A stretch of 64,000 nucleotides of DNA, from NCBI GenBank assembly GCA_002221725.1, contig NJFT01000018.1, positions 264,378 through 328,377 of the forward strand. Direction: 5' to 3'. The position numbers and the translations under genes are program-made. The notes beneath the pieces were generated by a model. It did no database searches. It worked only from the letters and a program-made list of their open reading frames with translations, and was not told the DNA's origin. This DNA comes from Scedosporium boydii. Taxonomy: Eukaryota; Ascomycota; Sordariomycetes; Microascales; Microascaceae. Below are positions 24,601-35,659 of the stretch, in pieces. Each line of letters starts with the position of its first letter. The first letter of the stretch is position 1.

Positions 24601-25883
24601 CCCAATAACTACGTAAACTACGAAGTACAAGCAGCCTTTAGCAATGATGAGTTGAGATCTAACGTTACTTTCAAACTGAGGATACACATACTTCGCCGTG
24701 TCATAATCCTGGCCTGCATCAAAATACGCTCGGTTCTGATGTCTTCGTACCCTGACTCCACCTCAATCAATCTCCAGTGGCGACCGCATTTTACCCCCGA
24801 GACGAGGTGGCGATAATAGGAGATTGACAACCACAACAAAAGAACAAAAGGGGGGTTAAGGAAAAAAAAAAAACACTGATATCATTCGCACTTGTCTGCA
24901 TATTGATGGGGAGTATCCTTGTAGTGGGGGTCCTACCACTACCACACTGATCTTGAAGGACAGGCCTGCAGGCCTTGCAGGTAAGAGCCTGGACCTGGCA
25001 GCTGGTCGAGGCGTGTTTGACTTGTCGCGGATCAAGCAGGGTATAACCGACACCTTTTAGGTCTGTGACAAATTGGCGGTGGTATCTGGATACACAGGTA
25101 CATCTACAAGATTGGCTATCACATCCTAAGGAAGCGCTTCGTGAAGCAAATTATTTTGGTCGCATTTTGTCAAATTAAGCCTTGCAGCGAATGGAGATGT
25201 AAAGTTGACCAGTCACCAACTCCAGGAAAACACGAGGCTCGTTGTCGTTGCAAGAGGTGGGGTCTTCTGGATTCCCCTGCAAGATCTGAGGCTTAATAGT
25301 TGGGGATGAAACCCCGATGGTCTCCCGCCTCCCCAAACACAGACAGTTGTTGCGGCAAAATCTCCACAGTTACAGTGGCGGTCCAGACCTTGTCAGGGGG
25401 CTTCCTCCCAAGGCGGGAAAACGGCAATATTAGGCGTACGGCCGCTGTAGATAGTTCGTAGACAGACTTTTAAGCCCAATCCACCCCTTCCTCCATATAT
25501 CTCCGTAGTAGTAATGGGTAGTATAATGGCAGCAATTATCCTGGCCGAAGCGCTATCTCGAACAGCTGGGATCGTTGGACCCACATGTCCGGTGTCCTTC
25601 CAGACACCTTCCAGACAGAACGACGATTCTGCCCAAGGACCATTGCCATTGTCTTGTTTCAACAGGCCCGTTCACCTTCCTCTTGTCGGGGCAACTCCGA
25701 CCCACTCGTCGCGAGTTTCTTCGTATCGAGTATCGTCTCCAGTAAGACCTCCGCGGGGCTTACCAAAAGTACGACCCTTTTTCATCCAATGCATTGTGCT
25801 GCTGTTGCAAGTAACGGAAACGGCTCCGCTCCCCCCTTTGGCCCCAAACCATTTGCCGGCAGAGCCTGGCTTCACAGTTTTGT
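21645..25883. other. 4.2 kb gene-free stretch upstream of NAD kinase
   Basis: I see no supportable gene on either strand. Contents are a potential G-quadruplex at 22083-22104, perfect TACGAAGTA 9-mers at 23557, 23866, 24269 and 24619, and partial copies at 23851 and 24298. The minus-strand frame at 22880-23338 has hydrophobic segments but no family match and no start context. Long upstream regions like this often hold regulatory DNA or a non-coding RNA; nothing shows which applies here. Confidence 0.5.
22083..22104 (+). other. Potential G-quadruplex
   Basis: Four G-runs are separated by 3-nt loops (GGGG-AGA-GGG-TGT-GGG-TGT-GGG). The motif lies about 440 bp upstream of the NAD kinase start, with the G-rich strand opposite to the coding strand of that gene. 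Confidence 0.6.
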
Positions 25884-26853
25884 TCATACAGAGATCTTCC
25901 AGTGTAGATCAGCGGCAACCTTGGAGGCCATGACGGTCCGAATGAACTGCTTCATGTCCACGGACTTGGCGTAGTCTACCGCGGACTCGCCCTCGTCAAC
26001 CGACATTTCGTCTGGTGATTGGAGACAGACCTTCTGGGCGGCCTTGACTACCTCGTCCCATTCGTCGAGGGAGAATTGACCCTCGCTCTCGGCCAGAAGG
26101 AGGTCGTCTTCGGACGTGAACCCCAGGACATGCACTGATCTTGCATGGGCAATCTGGACCGCCGTCGGATCAACGATGACTTTCCCGTCGTTGGAGTCCC
26201 CAGGGACGATCAGTAAGGCGGCAGTTACTATCCCCTTTAGCGGGATTGCTCCAGAGAGTAGAGCTAAGATGGCGGCATGTAATAATGCTGGGATGGCAGG
26301 AAGATTCTGCGACGTGTTGCTTTGTCAGTTTCCCCCTTGGTAGAAGATGATGATGGGTGCGGGAGACTAAGATGAACGTACAATGTTATACCGCATGGCC
26401 TTTCCGTTCTCATACTCATTCTCTGGCACTTCCATCACCTGGAGGGCAACTTGGATAAGGCACCTTGGAAAGTTCCGGATAGGAATTAACTGCCGAAGGG
26501 CAGACTGTAGAATAGACTCAAGATGACGCTCTCTCGTACCTACACATACAGACAACAGGCGTCACCGCCCGTCCAACTCAATAAGTCTCAGTTCTAACCT
26601 GCAAAGTGTCTATTCCTTCCGTGGGGATATGAGAGAGACAGGGAACGGGGGTTGATATCTAACCTCCAACACCAGCTGCAGGTCGCACGATAACATCTAC
26701 CAGAGCTTCGAATGCGTATTCCTCACGCTTCAAGGTCTCAACAGGACCATTGGCAGCCGCCACCACCTTATATCCAGCGTAGGAAAAGATGACGGATCCA
26801 TCTGCATTGGGTAGAGGCGCTATTTCCGCCGCGGGTTCATTTGTTGGGGCCAT
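25884..26853 (-). CDS. RRP46: Exosome complex subunit Rrp46 (RNase PH fold)
   Basis: Exons (minus): 26853-26664, 26539-26382, 26306-25884, giving 256 aa. The protein has an RNase PH-like fold: GSVIFSYAGYKVVAAANGPVE near the start, EALVDVIVRPAAGVGGTRER, then LESILQSALRQLIPIRNFPR, NLPAIPALLHAAILALLSG and LGFTSEDDLLLAESEGQF. This pattern fits Rrp46 better than the other five ring subunits. In eukaryotes this subunit is a non-catalytic part of the nine-subunit RNA exosome ring, acting in rRNA maturation and mRNA turnover in nucleus and cytoplasm. Splice sites are canonical and phases match. It is divergent from the PTPA gene. Confidence 0.9.
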
Positions 26854-27299
26854 TCTGAGGCTGAAGTGAAGGGTGAGTCGGTGATTGAGTAAGGCTTCGA
26901 CGATCTCGAAAAATTAAATTCTAATGCGCTTCACGCTTGGGTGTTGGTGCAAAATTAGGTACTTGAGAGCGGGGCAACTGTAGCAGATCGCGGGGTAGAT
27001 GATGTCCTAAATTCTAGCAAGCGAGTATTCAATTTTAGAGCCAACCCCTTCTGTAAGTACAGGGAAGACCGCTAAAAGGGGTACTTTGGCACCGTTGATC
27101 GCCACTGAACAATGTTGAACTTTTTGCTCTTCTCAGCTTCGGCAGCCTTACTCAGCCCTAGGAGCTACCAATGTGACCGACATCATAGTGGTTCGATTTC
27201 AAGGTCTCCGAGACGCAACCTAGCTCTTCCCGTCAACATCATCGAACCATCACACCCCCCCCCCTTATCTTATCCCCGCACAAAGAAGCAAGCACCAAC
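26854..27299. promoter_or_regulatory. Shared divergent promoter, Rrp46 / PTPA
   Basis: 446 bp separate the start codons. A C-rich leader (cacaccccccccccc-like run near 27250) precedes the PTPA start. No specific site was identified. Confidence 0.6.
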
Positions 27300-28574
27300 A
27301 TGCCGGATACCGACGTGAAGCTAAATAACCCGACGCAGGGGGTCCCCTCGACGTCGTCTTTAAAAGACCGGCTCCCCAGGCTTGAACCTCGAAGACGTCC
27401 CAACGACCGCACGAATCCCACCCCTCGCCCAGAGACGCCAGAGTTGCCACCGCCTCCCGACACGAACTCACTCACTTTCCAGATCCCGTCGAGACGCATC
27501 CTTTCGAAGAAGGACCACGAGCTATTCCTTTCGTCGCCGACGTACAAGCTTATCCTAGCATGGGTGTTTGGCCTTTCGGAGGCGGTCACGGACACGCCGT
27601 GTTCCGCGGTGAGGGATGATGAGGGCCTGAGCAAGGCGGTCAAGACGATCTTGGAGATACTCGACGATGCGGCGCGGCTTGTAGAACAGGCACCACCGAG
27701 TGACGAGGGAGGATCCCGGTTCGGCAACAAGGTGTTCCGCACCTTCCTCGACCTCGCCAAAGCGAAGCTCCCCGAATGGCACAAGAAGCTAGGGATTGAG
27801 TCCGACGCCGCCAGTGCGGAAGTATCAACGTACCTGCAGCATTCCTTCGGTAACTGGTCGCGCATCGATTACGGCTCGGGACACGAACTGAACTTTATGA
27901 TATGGCTTCTCTGTCTTTACAAGCTCCGGATTATCACGAAGGATGATTTCAAGGCGCTCGTCCTGCGAGTGTTCATCAAATACCTCGAACTTATGCGCAC
28001 AATCCAGTCGACGTATTACCTCGAACCTGCGGGCTCTCACGGCGTTTGGGGCCTCGACGACTACCAGTTCCTACCTTTCTTGTTCGGCGCTTCGCAACTA
28101 CTGCACCACCCGTATATAACGCCACGATCTATACACCAGGACCTTACGCTGGAGGAGTTTGGACACGATTATCTATACCTAGGCCAGGTCTCGTTTGTCA
28201 ACAGTACAAAGACAGTGAAAGGGCTACGGTGGCATAGCCCCATGTTGGACGATATCTCGGCGTCAAAGTCATGGGTTAAAGTGGAGGGCGGAATGCGAAG
28301 GATGTTTGTCGCCGAAGTCCTTGGGAAGCTCCCCGTGATGCAGCACTTCTTGTTCGGGTCGCTAGTCCCGGCAGTTGAAGGGATGAGCACGGAGGATGAG
28401 ATCGAGGCTAGCGAGGAGGCGGAGAAGGAGCATCATGGTCACCCCCATGCTCATGACCATAGCCATGACGGATGGAGTGATCCATGTGGCATCAAGGTGC
28501 CTAGCAGTATTGCGGCGGCACAGGAAATGAGGAAGAAGGGTGTACAGACGTTACGCAGGATACCGTTTGACTAA
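27300..28574 (+). CDS. Serine/threonine phosphatase 2A activator (PTPA family)
   Basis: A single exon encodes 424 aa. After a ~55-residue Pro-rich lead, the PTPA fold runs from about residue 57 to 370: [58 protein letters not shown] and [16 protein letters not shown] are hallmark segments. PTPA proteins are ATP-dependent activators of the PP2A catalytic subunit with reported peptidyl-prolyl isomerase activity. Fungi have two, Rrd1 and Rrd2; the length suggests Rrd2, but this is not certain. The tail carries a His-rich stretch ([15 protein letters not shown]) that may bind metal, then [14 protein letters not shown]. The stop is only 132 bp from that of the convergent hydratase gene. Confidence 0.92.
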   Translation: MPDTDVKLNNPTQGVPSTSSLKDRLPRLEPRRRPNDRTNPTPRPETPELPPPPDTNSLTFQIPSRRILSKKDHELFLSSPTYKLILAWVFGLSEAVTDTPCSAVRDDEGLSKAVKTILEILDDAARLVEQAPPSDEGGSRFGNKVFRTFLDLAKAKLPEWHKKLGIESDAASAEVSTYLQHSFGNWSRIDYGSGHELNFMIWLLCLYKLRIITKDDFKALVLRVFIKYLELMRTIQSTYYLEPAGSHGVWGLDDYQFLPFLFGASQLLHHPYITPRSIHQDLTLEEFGHDYLYLGQVSFVNSTKTVKGLRWHSPMLDDISASKSWVKVEGGMRRMFVAEVLGKLPVMQHFLFGSLVPAVEGMSTEDEIEASEEAEKEHHGHPHAHDHSHDGWSDPCGIKVPSSIAAAQEMRKKGVQTLRRIPFD

Positions 28575-28706
28575 ATAAACCTTGTTTTATTTGCCAGTGA
28601 TAAGGAAAAAAAAAAGTTGATAGTACAAGACATGAACCGCATGATATATGTAGACTAGACCACCTAACCACCCACTTTGTTTCCCATTTCCAAGACACCA
28701 AGCATC

Positions 28707-29833
28707 TTACAACTTAGCGCTCGCGCCGGAGCCAACAACCTTGATGAGCGCCCTGCCGTTGCTCAAGCAGACCTTACCACCCTCAATCTGGGTCTCGAAC
28801 CTAATCTCCTCCCAGTCACCGTCAACCTTGGTGCCCGTCCTCCAGGCACGAGTGACGAGCTTATCGCCAGGCCTCACGGGGCTAGCGAAACGGGCCTGAT
28901 ATTCCCTAATGTTGGCGGGGTTGCTACCGCCAAAGACCTTGAGGAGCTCGTGGGCGGTGCTGTTCCACGAGTAGAGACCGTGAAGAATAACGCCTCCGAA
29001 GCCCATCTTCTTACCGGGCTCGGGGGTGGCGTGGAGGGGGTTGTAGTCGCCATTTAGGCGGTAGAGGAGAGCGGAACCCAAGTTCGTCTGGTGCTCAACA
29101 ACGGCGTCGGGCTTCCTATCCTTAGGAGGCGGGAAGTTCTCCGAGGCCGGGCCCTTGGGACCGCCCCAGCCGCCCTGGCCGATGTAGAAAGCGCTGCCGA
29201 CGACGCGGTTGTAGACCTCACCCGACTGGGCGTCGACGAGGTCGGACTGCACGTCGACGACGGTTCCGGGCTTGCCCTTGTCGTAGACGCCGAGGACCTT
29301 GGAGCGGATCTCGAAGCGGCGGCCCTCGGAGGAGGTGGGGAGGGGCTTGAGGAAGGTCATGCGGCGCTGGCCGTCGACGGCGCGGGAGGGGTCGAATTTG
29401 GGGACGCCGGGGATGGGGGTGGCTTTTTGGGAGGCGTAGAAGTCGATGACTTCTTGGGTGGCACCCTTGAAGGCTATATTGTTATGTATGTGTTAGTGAC
29501 TAGGTAGCTTTTGTTTTTCAACTCATAGCAACGGATCTTGGCTGGGGTTTGGCGATTGACGTACGGAGGATGATGGGATAGGTAGGGAAGACGGCGAAGT
29601 TGGGATGGAGCTCCTGTGGATCACATGTTAGCACCAACGGAGCTTGTTGCGCTCGATGAACACGACGAGCTGCGATGCAAGACAAGAGCTCGAGAAGGGG
29701 TAGGAAAACGCACATAGAGGAAGTGAAGCTCCTCGGGGGTCACGCCGATGGAGTTGGCGAAGAGGAGAGCATCACGCTGGAGCCAGGTGACCTGCTGGGG
29801 AGGGTACTCGAAGCCTACGCCGGGACCGGACAT
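28707..29833 (-). CDS. Peroxisomal MaoC-type enoyl-CoA hydratase/dehydratase
   Basis: Exons (minus): 29833-29714, 29613-29565, 29473-28707, giving 311 aa. The protein has two hot-dog folds. The N-terminal one starts VGFEYPPQQVTWLQRDALLF. The C-terminal one carries the catalytic hydratase-2 motif as GDYNPLH followed by KKMGFGGVILHGLYSW. This matches the 2-enoyl-CoA hydratase 2 part of fungal Fox2 as a stand-alone protein. It would hydrate trans-2-enoyl-CoA to (R)-3-hydroxyacyl-CoA in beta-oxidation. The last three residues are AKL, a peroxisomal targeting signal type 1, so the matrix of peroxisomes is the likely site. Introns are canonical; exon 2 is just 49 nt. Confidence 0.9.
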
Positions 29834-31738
29834 TTTGTTTTGTGGTTTTCGGGATTGGGGGAAAGAGTGTTGATTTCGGGAGGTTCTAGTTTCGTCTGTT
29901 CGCGAGGTCGAGAGTAGCAGTATATTCTTCACCTTGTTCTGGGTGTGGGAATTGTATTTATAGAATGGGAGGAGGAGGATTGCGAAATCCCCAAGCTTTC
30001 AGGGTGATGCGAGCTGCCGGTGCAGGATGCCAAGATGCCGAGGTTCGAGGGCGGAAATGGATTCCACCACGGAGGGGTCAATCTTGGAGCGTACCGTTTT
30101 TGGCTGCTGGTCGGGTGCCATTTTCGGCACCCCCAAGAGCTGGACAAAAGCACACCTCAACTATTAGTTAGTTAGTCCAAGGAAACCGCTTGGCGGAGTC
30201 TATAGAGATATCAATTGATCGATCTTGGACGCGCTACAAGTCTTCCTACGTTTTTTTTTTTTTTTGCCTACACCCAAGGCTACGTCATCTTCATGCCAAC
30301 GCGCCGAAGTACACGCCTTCATCTAAGATACTATCCGGGCCTTCTCGGCCGCAGCTCTGCTCTTCTCGGCTCCGAAAGGTCCCACAGGAAGGGTAGCTAT
30401 GCTAACAAATTCATCTCAGTCAGTGACAGATTGAAGAAACTGTCTACTGCGACGGGGCGGGAGCTGTGAAAAGTGATGATAGCGGTGGATCCCCTCGTCA
30501 ATTTGGTGGATATGAAGGAAGTGAAGAGTTAGGGGATCCCTTTGAGTATGTTTTCTACATTTGTCGAGAGGAAGAAGACTCGCGCTTGGAGGTCGTATGT
30601 TAAATCCGTCGAGCCACGACCGGAATCGATGTTGGATGAACAAGAGGGCGGCGAGTAGGACGAGGATGATCCCTTGAACTTCCACAGGCTTCAAATGGAG
30701 CTTAGTGTTCAGGGACCATCGATTGCAGTGGATAGTGGAGGCGGGGTGGATGGCGGGAATGGAATTTGATGGCTGGAGCTGGTAGTTTAATATTCAGTAT
30801 TCTTGGAATTGCAAATGGGGTCTCCGGCAATTGGGCAAGGCAACGACACCTCTGGTTTTGGAGTGCGATAATGCTTGAGCACTTTGTATTATTATATAAA
30901 ATCGAAGGGGGAAGTCCATTGTCTTCTAAACGAAGCGTCGGCCTCGTTCGTTGATGAAACTGGCCAGAAAGTATCAATTGCAATTGGCAAACGAGTAAAA
31001 TGGGAGGAGGCCACAGTGACAGTGTGCCAAGTCCCACCACCACGTCCGCAGACTAGCACACCCAGGCAACTGCGAGTCGTTGAGGCCTGATTCTTCCTCT
31101 GGAATGTTCAATTTTTGTACTTGGCCATTCCTCGTTGCAAGCGACTGTCCAGTCTCCGTCCCCAGCCAAGCCAGCTTGAGGTGTTCGAAGGCAGATAGGT
31201 CAATCTTCGATGCGGGGAAACACGTGGGGTCTCCAACATTGCAGTGATCAAGAGTGTGATACGGCGCTGTTGTAGGGGGAGAGGACAGACTGGGTTAGCG
31301 TAAATGGCTACTGAGCACTGACTATGAGGCGTGATCAATGCTGCCAAGCCTAGTGACGACAAGACGGTGAGCTGCAGATCCTCTCACCTGCCCTTCCATT
31401 CCAGCCAGCAGCAAGCTCCGAGGAGGCAGGAAGTGCATAACATTCGTACTCACCACTCAATTCAAGGTTTCTCTCAATCGCCGTCGGAAACTTCCGATAG
31501 CTTGTTGAGGAGTTCCCCGGACTTGAGCTGACCTTATCGCCTATCACGGAGCTGGCCAGAATCGGCTTCAAGCGGGACTTACATCTACGTCTGAGCCCCC
31601 CAAGCTTCCCACCCGCAATCTCTCGCCACGGCCTCCCTCCTTGCTCCCTTTCGCCAATTTGTCTCCAATTCCTTCTCGCGAACATAGAGAAGCGATCAAA
31701 CTCCCTATCGAACTCGAGACAACGTGAAAAGTGTAAAT
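29834..31738. other. Divergent intergenic region, hydratase / cytidine deaminase
   Basis: 1.9 kb hold the promoters of both flanking genes. The open frames inside show no family resemblance. The last ~150 bp before the deaminase start are pyrimidine-rich. Nothing further was found. Confidence 0.5.
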
Positions 31739-32221
31739 ATGGAACACATCAAGATTCTCGACGCTTCCGACTCTGCCGTGGTCGCCAACGCCTGCCAGAC
31801 CTACGGCATCAGCACCAAAGAGTTCACCGAGCTTCGCTCGCTGTCTTCCGCGGCAAAGGGGAAGGCGTACTGCCCCTACAGCCAGTTCCGAGTCGGAGCG
31901 ACGGTTCTCGTCGATACCAGGGAGAATGAATCCGCAGAGTGGCCGTCGGCTTCGGGTGGGACCGTGTCCGAGTCCGAGTATGTCAGCGGCGCCAACGTCG
32001 AGAACGCATCGTACCCCGTCGGCACCTGCGCCGAGAGAGTGGCCTTTGGCACTGCTGTGGTAGCGGGCATGAGGAAGTTTAGAGCGGTCGCCGTGGCCAC
32101 AGATGTCTCGCCGCCTTCGAGTCCCTGCGGCATGTGCAGGCAGTTGTAAGTCTGTCCCATGCCGTAGAGCTTCGGTCTGCGGTAGCCGATACGTTAGGAT
32201 GGCAGAAGCCCGCCATCGCTA

Positions 32222-32270
<49 letters not shown>

Positions 32271-32554
32271 CACGGTAGTATGCGCGAGTTTTGCGATCTC
32301 ACCACGCCGATTTTCATGTTCGATAAGGACGGAAACTTTGTTGTGATGAGGATGGGAGAGGTAAGTTAGGCAGTTGGGGCGGAGAGGAGCGGAGCAGAGA
32401 AGATCCCAAACTAAGGCATTGATCCTTCCTCGTCCGATTGCTATCTACTAATGTCCTGGCATCCGGCCAATTACAGCTCCTTCCCATGTCGTTTGGGCCT
32501 GATTCTCTCCCCCTTCCGGCGGAGCTTCTAGCAGCGAGATCAGAAAACAACTGA
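31739..32554 (+). CDS. Cytidine deaminase
   Basis: Exons 31739-32145, 32279-32360, 32477-32554 encode 188 aa. Zinc ligands and catalytic Glu are all present: YCPYSQFRVGATVLVD, then SGANVENASYPVGTCAERV (C-A-E), then SPCGMCRQ, with MREFCDLTTPIFMFDKDG after the first intron and a C-terminal LLPMSFGPDSLPLP. The enzyme deaminates cytidine and deoxycytidine to uridine forms in pyrimidine salvage. It is longer than the usual ~135-150 aa, owing to a ~35-residue N-terminal extension and a Ser/Glu-rich loop (ENESAEWPSASGGTVSESE). The ATG at 31739 is chosen; an in-frame GTG upstream is unlikely as a start. Intron 1 contains a 40-nt T run close to its acceptor. Confidence 0.94.
32225..32264 (+). repeat. 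Poly(T) homopolymer, 40 nt, in deaminase intron 1
   Basis: An uninterrupted run of 40 T lies inside the 133-nt first intron of the cytidine deaminase gene and ends 14 nt before exon 2. It could be a hypervariable microsatellite; the exact length may also be affected by sequencing error. Confidence 0.85.
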
Positions 32555-35500
32555 AGCCCTGAGGATCTTAAACGAACCTGCCGCTCGGCCGAGATGCAGA
32601 CAGAGCTGGGCAGCGAGTCGAATAGCCCCCTCATGTGGAAAGACGAGATGAGACGGGGAAATAGAATCTGGCTGGCGCGCTTGTTGGTTAGCAGGGAACA
32701 GAACACGACTTTCCCAGCGCCACCGGGGAGACTGAAGCGGTCCAATCTGAGAAGGAGGGAGGCAAAGTCTCGGTTGATGGGTGGCACCGAAGCAAGCAAA
32801 TATCTCCCTGGACATCAATGCTGGCATACTCGACATGGCACAGAGTTGTATTTCTTTTGGGCTCTATGTTGGGGAAAGTGTCCGTATTAAGCTTGCACGT
32901 GCCCAACACACAGCGGCGGTATTACTGGCAATGGCGAGGGTGATGGCAGGAACCGTCCGAGAATGACGAGCCGCATATCCCAGGGCGTGCATGGATGTGG
33001 GACCTCCTCTCCGTCGAAGTATTTGAGGGCCCGGGGTTCCTTTGGCCAGGTAAATCTCCGATTAGAGCGCATTATGGTTTAGAGTTGGAGTGTTGGATTG
33101 TTCTGCAGAGACTCATAACCTAGGGAACCACGTTTACTTTTGGTGTCTCCTCACACCCTTCTCAACAGGAATTTGACAGATCACTACAATCAAACGAAGG
33201 CATGCGCTCCGTATAGCATTGGAATCGATTGATGTTGCTTTCAGGAGCTGTATGAAGTATAGTTGCATTTTATGCTCCTCTCAAAGCTGCAGGTCTGAGT
33301 TACAACTGGTGCTGTCCGCTGAAGAACGCAAAAAGGAAAAGGGAAGAAAAAAGAGACGTGAAAAAGAAAAGCAGCAAAAAAACATACAACACCAGGGATT
33401 CGCTGGTCGTCACCGACCCAACTACTAGTCTGGCGCTTCGCAGCTTGTGTACAGGGGAGCGGACGGGACCCTCAATGATCTGCGAGCTATGGTCGTATGT
33501 GCTAGGAGCTTTCTCTAAACTGGATTATATATCCTTTGGAGTGTCATTTCTAGGCGTTCCGTGTTTGGCTGGGTTGAGGTTTTCCGTGTCCACGGAGAAG
33601 AGTGCTGAATATTATTTTCTCAGCTTATCCTTTTATATCAAATAGACTTGCATGAAGCTATCCATTCAACGCTGAGTCCACGGTAATATTACTACCACCA
33701 CGGGAATTAGCAGAAGTGCCGGGCAGGTTGTCCCGTGCCAATAAGCCGTGTTGGCGGCTTCCGTCCGACCTCGAATGTCCCGAAGTGCACAGAAATCCAT
33801 GAAGCGACTGCTAGCGAGGTGAGCCTTGAGAAGGCGAGCGGTACACTGTTTCAACTAGGATCTTACTTTGTATGAGACGAGCGTGTGGCTGGAAGAGCCG
33901 TTTGGTCAGGAGTGGTCAATCTAGGGTTTCGCCTGACTTTGATCAATCCATTGATCTCGGGCGCATGGGAAGGTGTTAGTGCCAAGGGCGCTCGCTTGAA
34001 AATCTCCCGAGCCAACCCAAAGATCACATCACACGACTTCGTAACTTGGAAGGGATCGCCCCAGTATACCGTCACCGGTCTCTGGAATAGAAGAACAAGT
34101 TTCGTTTCGTGTTTTGCTCTCAGAGGGAAAAAAACAGTCGAGGCTCATTGCCACCGGGAAGTGTCATTGCGCTGGCTGTACCATGCCCTCGCTTCGCCCG
34201 TTGGGCAGACCTCGCCTGTGATCCTTGCACGGCACTCGATACAACATCCGCACCAATCACGGAAGCAGGAAGTCGGACCGACCTCTACGCTTACTCCAGG
34301 TTCCCGAGTGCTGCCTTTCTAGAATCACACGGGAATCCAGAAAATCCACACCTCAACCCGTACTCCAGGGTTGCCCGACATACGAAGATTATACATCATT
34401 GATCAATTGATGAGAGCCTCTGGCACGGCTTTCCTTGGACGGCTAGGCATGCATCTCCAACGTCCCACTGATCCTCTTGATATCGACCGATGCAAGCGGA
34501 CCGGTGCCGTACCAGTAGATTCCGTGGCCAGGCCAAAGCGACAGGGTCGTACTCCTGTATCCTAACGTAGCACGTAGCAGGCGTTGGAGGTCAGCAGAAA
34601 AATCAACGCTTCCTTCGTACACACCCTTCCCAAGAGAAAGTTTCCGATGCCCACCTGCGGTAGTTGGAGATGAGGGGATGCAAATAAGTAAAGTAGCACT
34701 TTAAGGTTGCGAATTGTGTCCAGCCAGCCGCGCCTATGACGGGTCTTCCTGATGATTCTTTAACCTTGCCGTGGAACGAATTCGGGAAGGAAAGAGTTAT
34801 AATATAGATAGAAATATATAGTACAATAGAAAGAGCGGGAGCGGGCAAAGTATAGAAGAGATCAATGTATAATGTAACTCACATTCTCTTTTTGTTCTGA
34901 TTGAACGACCAAAGCTCCGATGACACGATTTGCGCCGCAGGGGAGAGGTAGCGGTGCATGTGGAGAGCGGAGAGTGGAGAGACGCAACCGATGGACATTC
35001 CCCAAGCCCCGGACGGAGGCGGAGACGAAGATGGGGATGGAGTCTAATCCCAAGTACGAAGTACAGAAGGGGCAAGGTGTAATGCGGGGGAGGTCGGCTT
35101 TCAATCTTCTCAGTAGCCCCAGTCACCACAGAAAGACACGGACTCCCGCGCCCTAGATTAAGCTGGAGCACTGACTTGCCTCGTTGGCGTCGACTGAGAT
35201 TTGTTCCTCCAACCTCCCTGTATCTGCTTGTTTTAGGGCTAGCTTTTAAGGATAAGATTATACAACATTGAAATACCGTGGTGGGCAACACTGCATCGAG
35301 TGACTGGAGAGGCGTGTATTGGAAACATCCATCCATCCAATTCCCGGTCCATTTGCCTGCGTGTACCCAAAGGTCCCATGCGCTTCCCTGCTACAGTCGA
35401 CCCGACATTCGAGATGTAACCAACCTGCCTCTCCTCCTCCGCTCGTCGATATATTGACCTACATATTACTGTTGCTTTGGAACCCGTGCCATGGGTCCTG

Positions 35501-35659
35501 CAGATATCCGGGATATATAGCTCTGGCTCTTCCCCTCCGAATAGATGGATCACAGCTACGTCTGCAGGGTCCCTTCGTCTCCATCCCATCCAACTCTTGA
35601 TTAAGCTTCTGGGATAGCCTCCTTGAAAGTCTAGATTCAAGAAGCTACTCCAATTCATC
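32555..35659. other. 3.1 kb gene-free stretch
   Basis: No supportable gene. TACGAAGTA occurs at 35055-35063 and a CACGTG near 32896. The right end is the promoter of the sugar transporter. No transposon ends or long repeats were seen. Confidence 0.5.
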
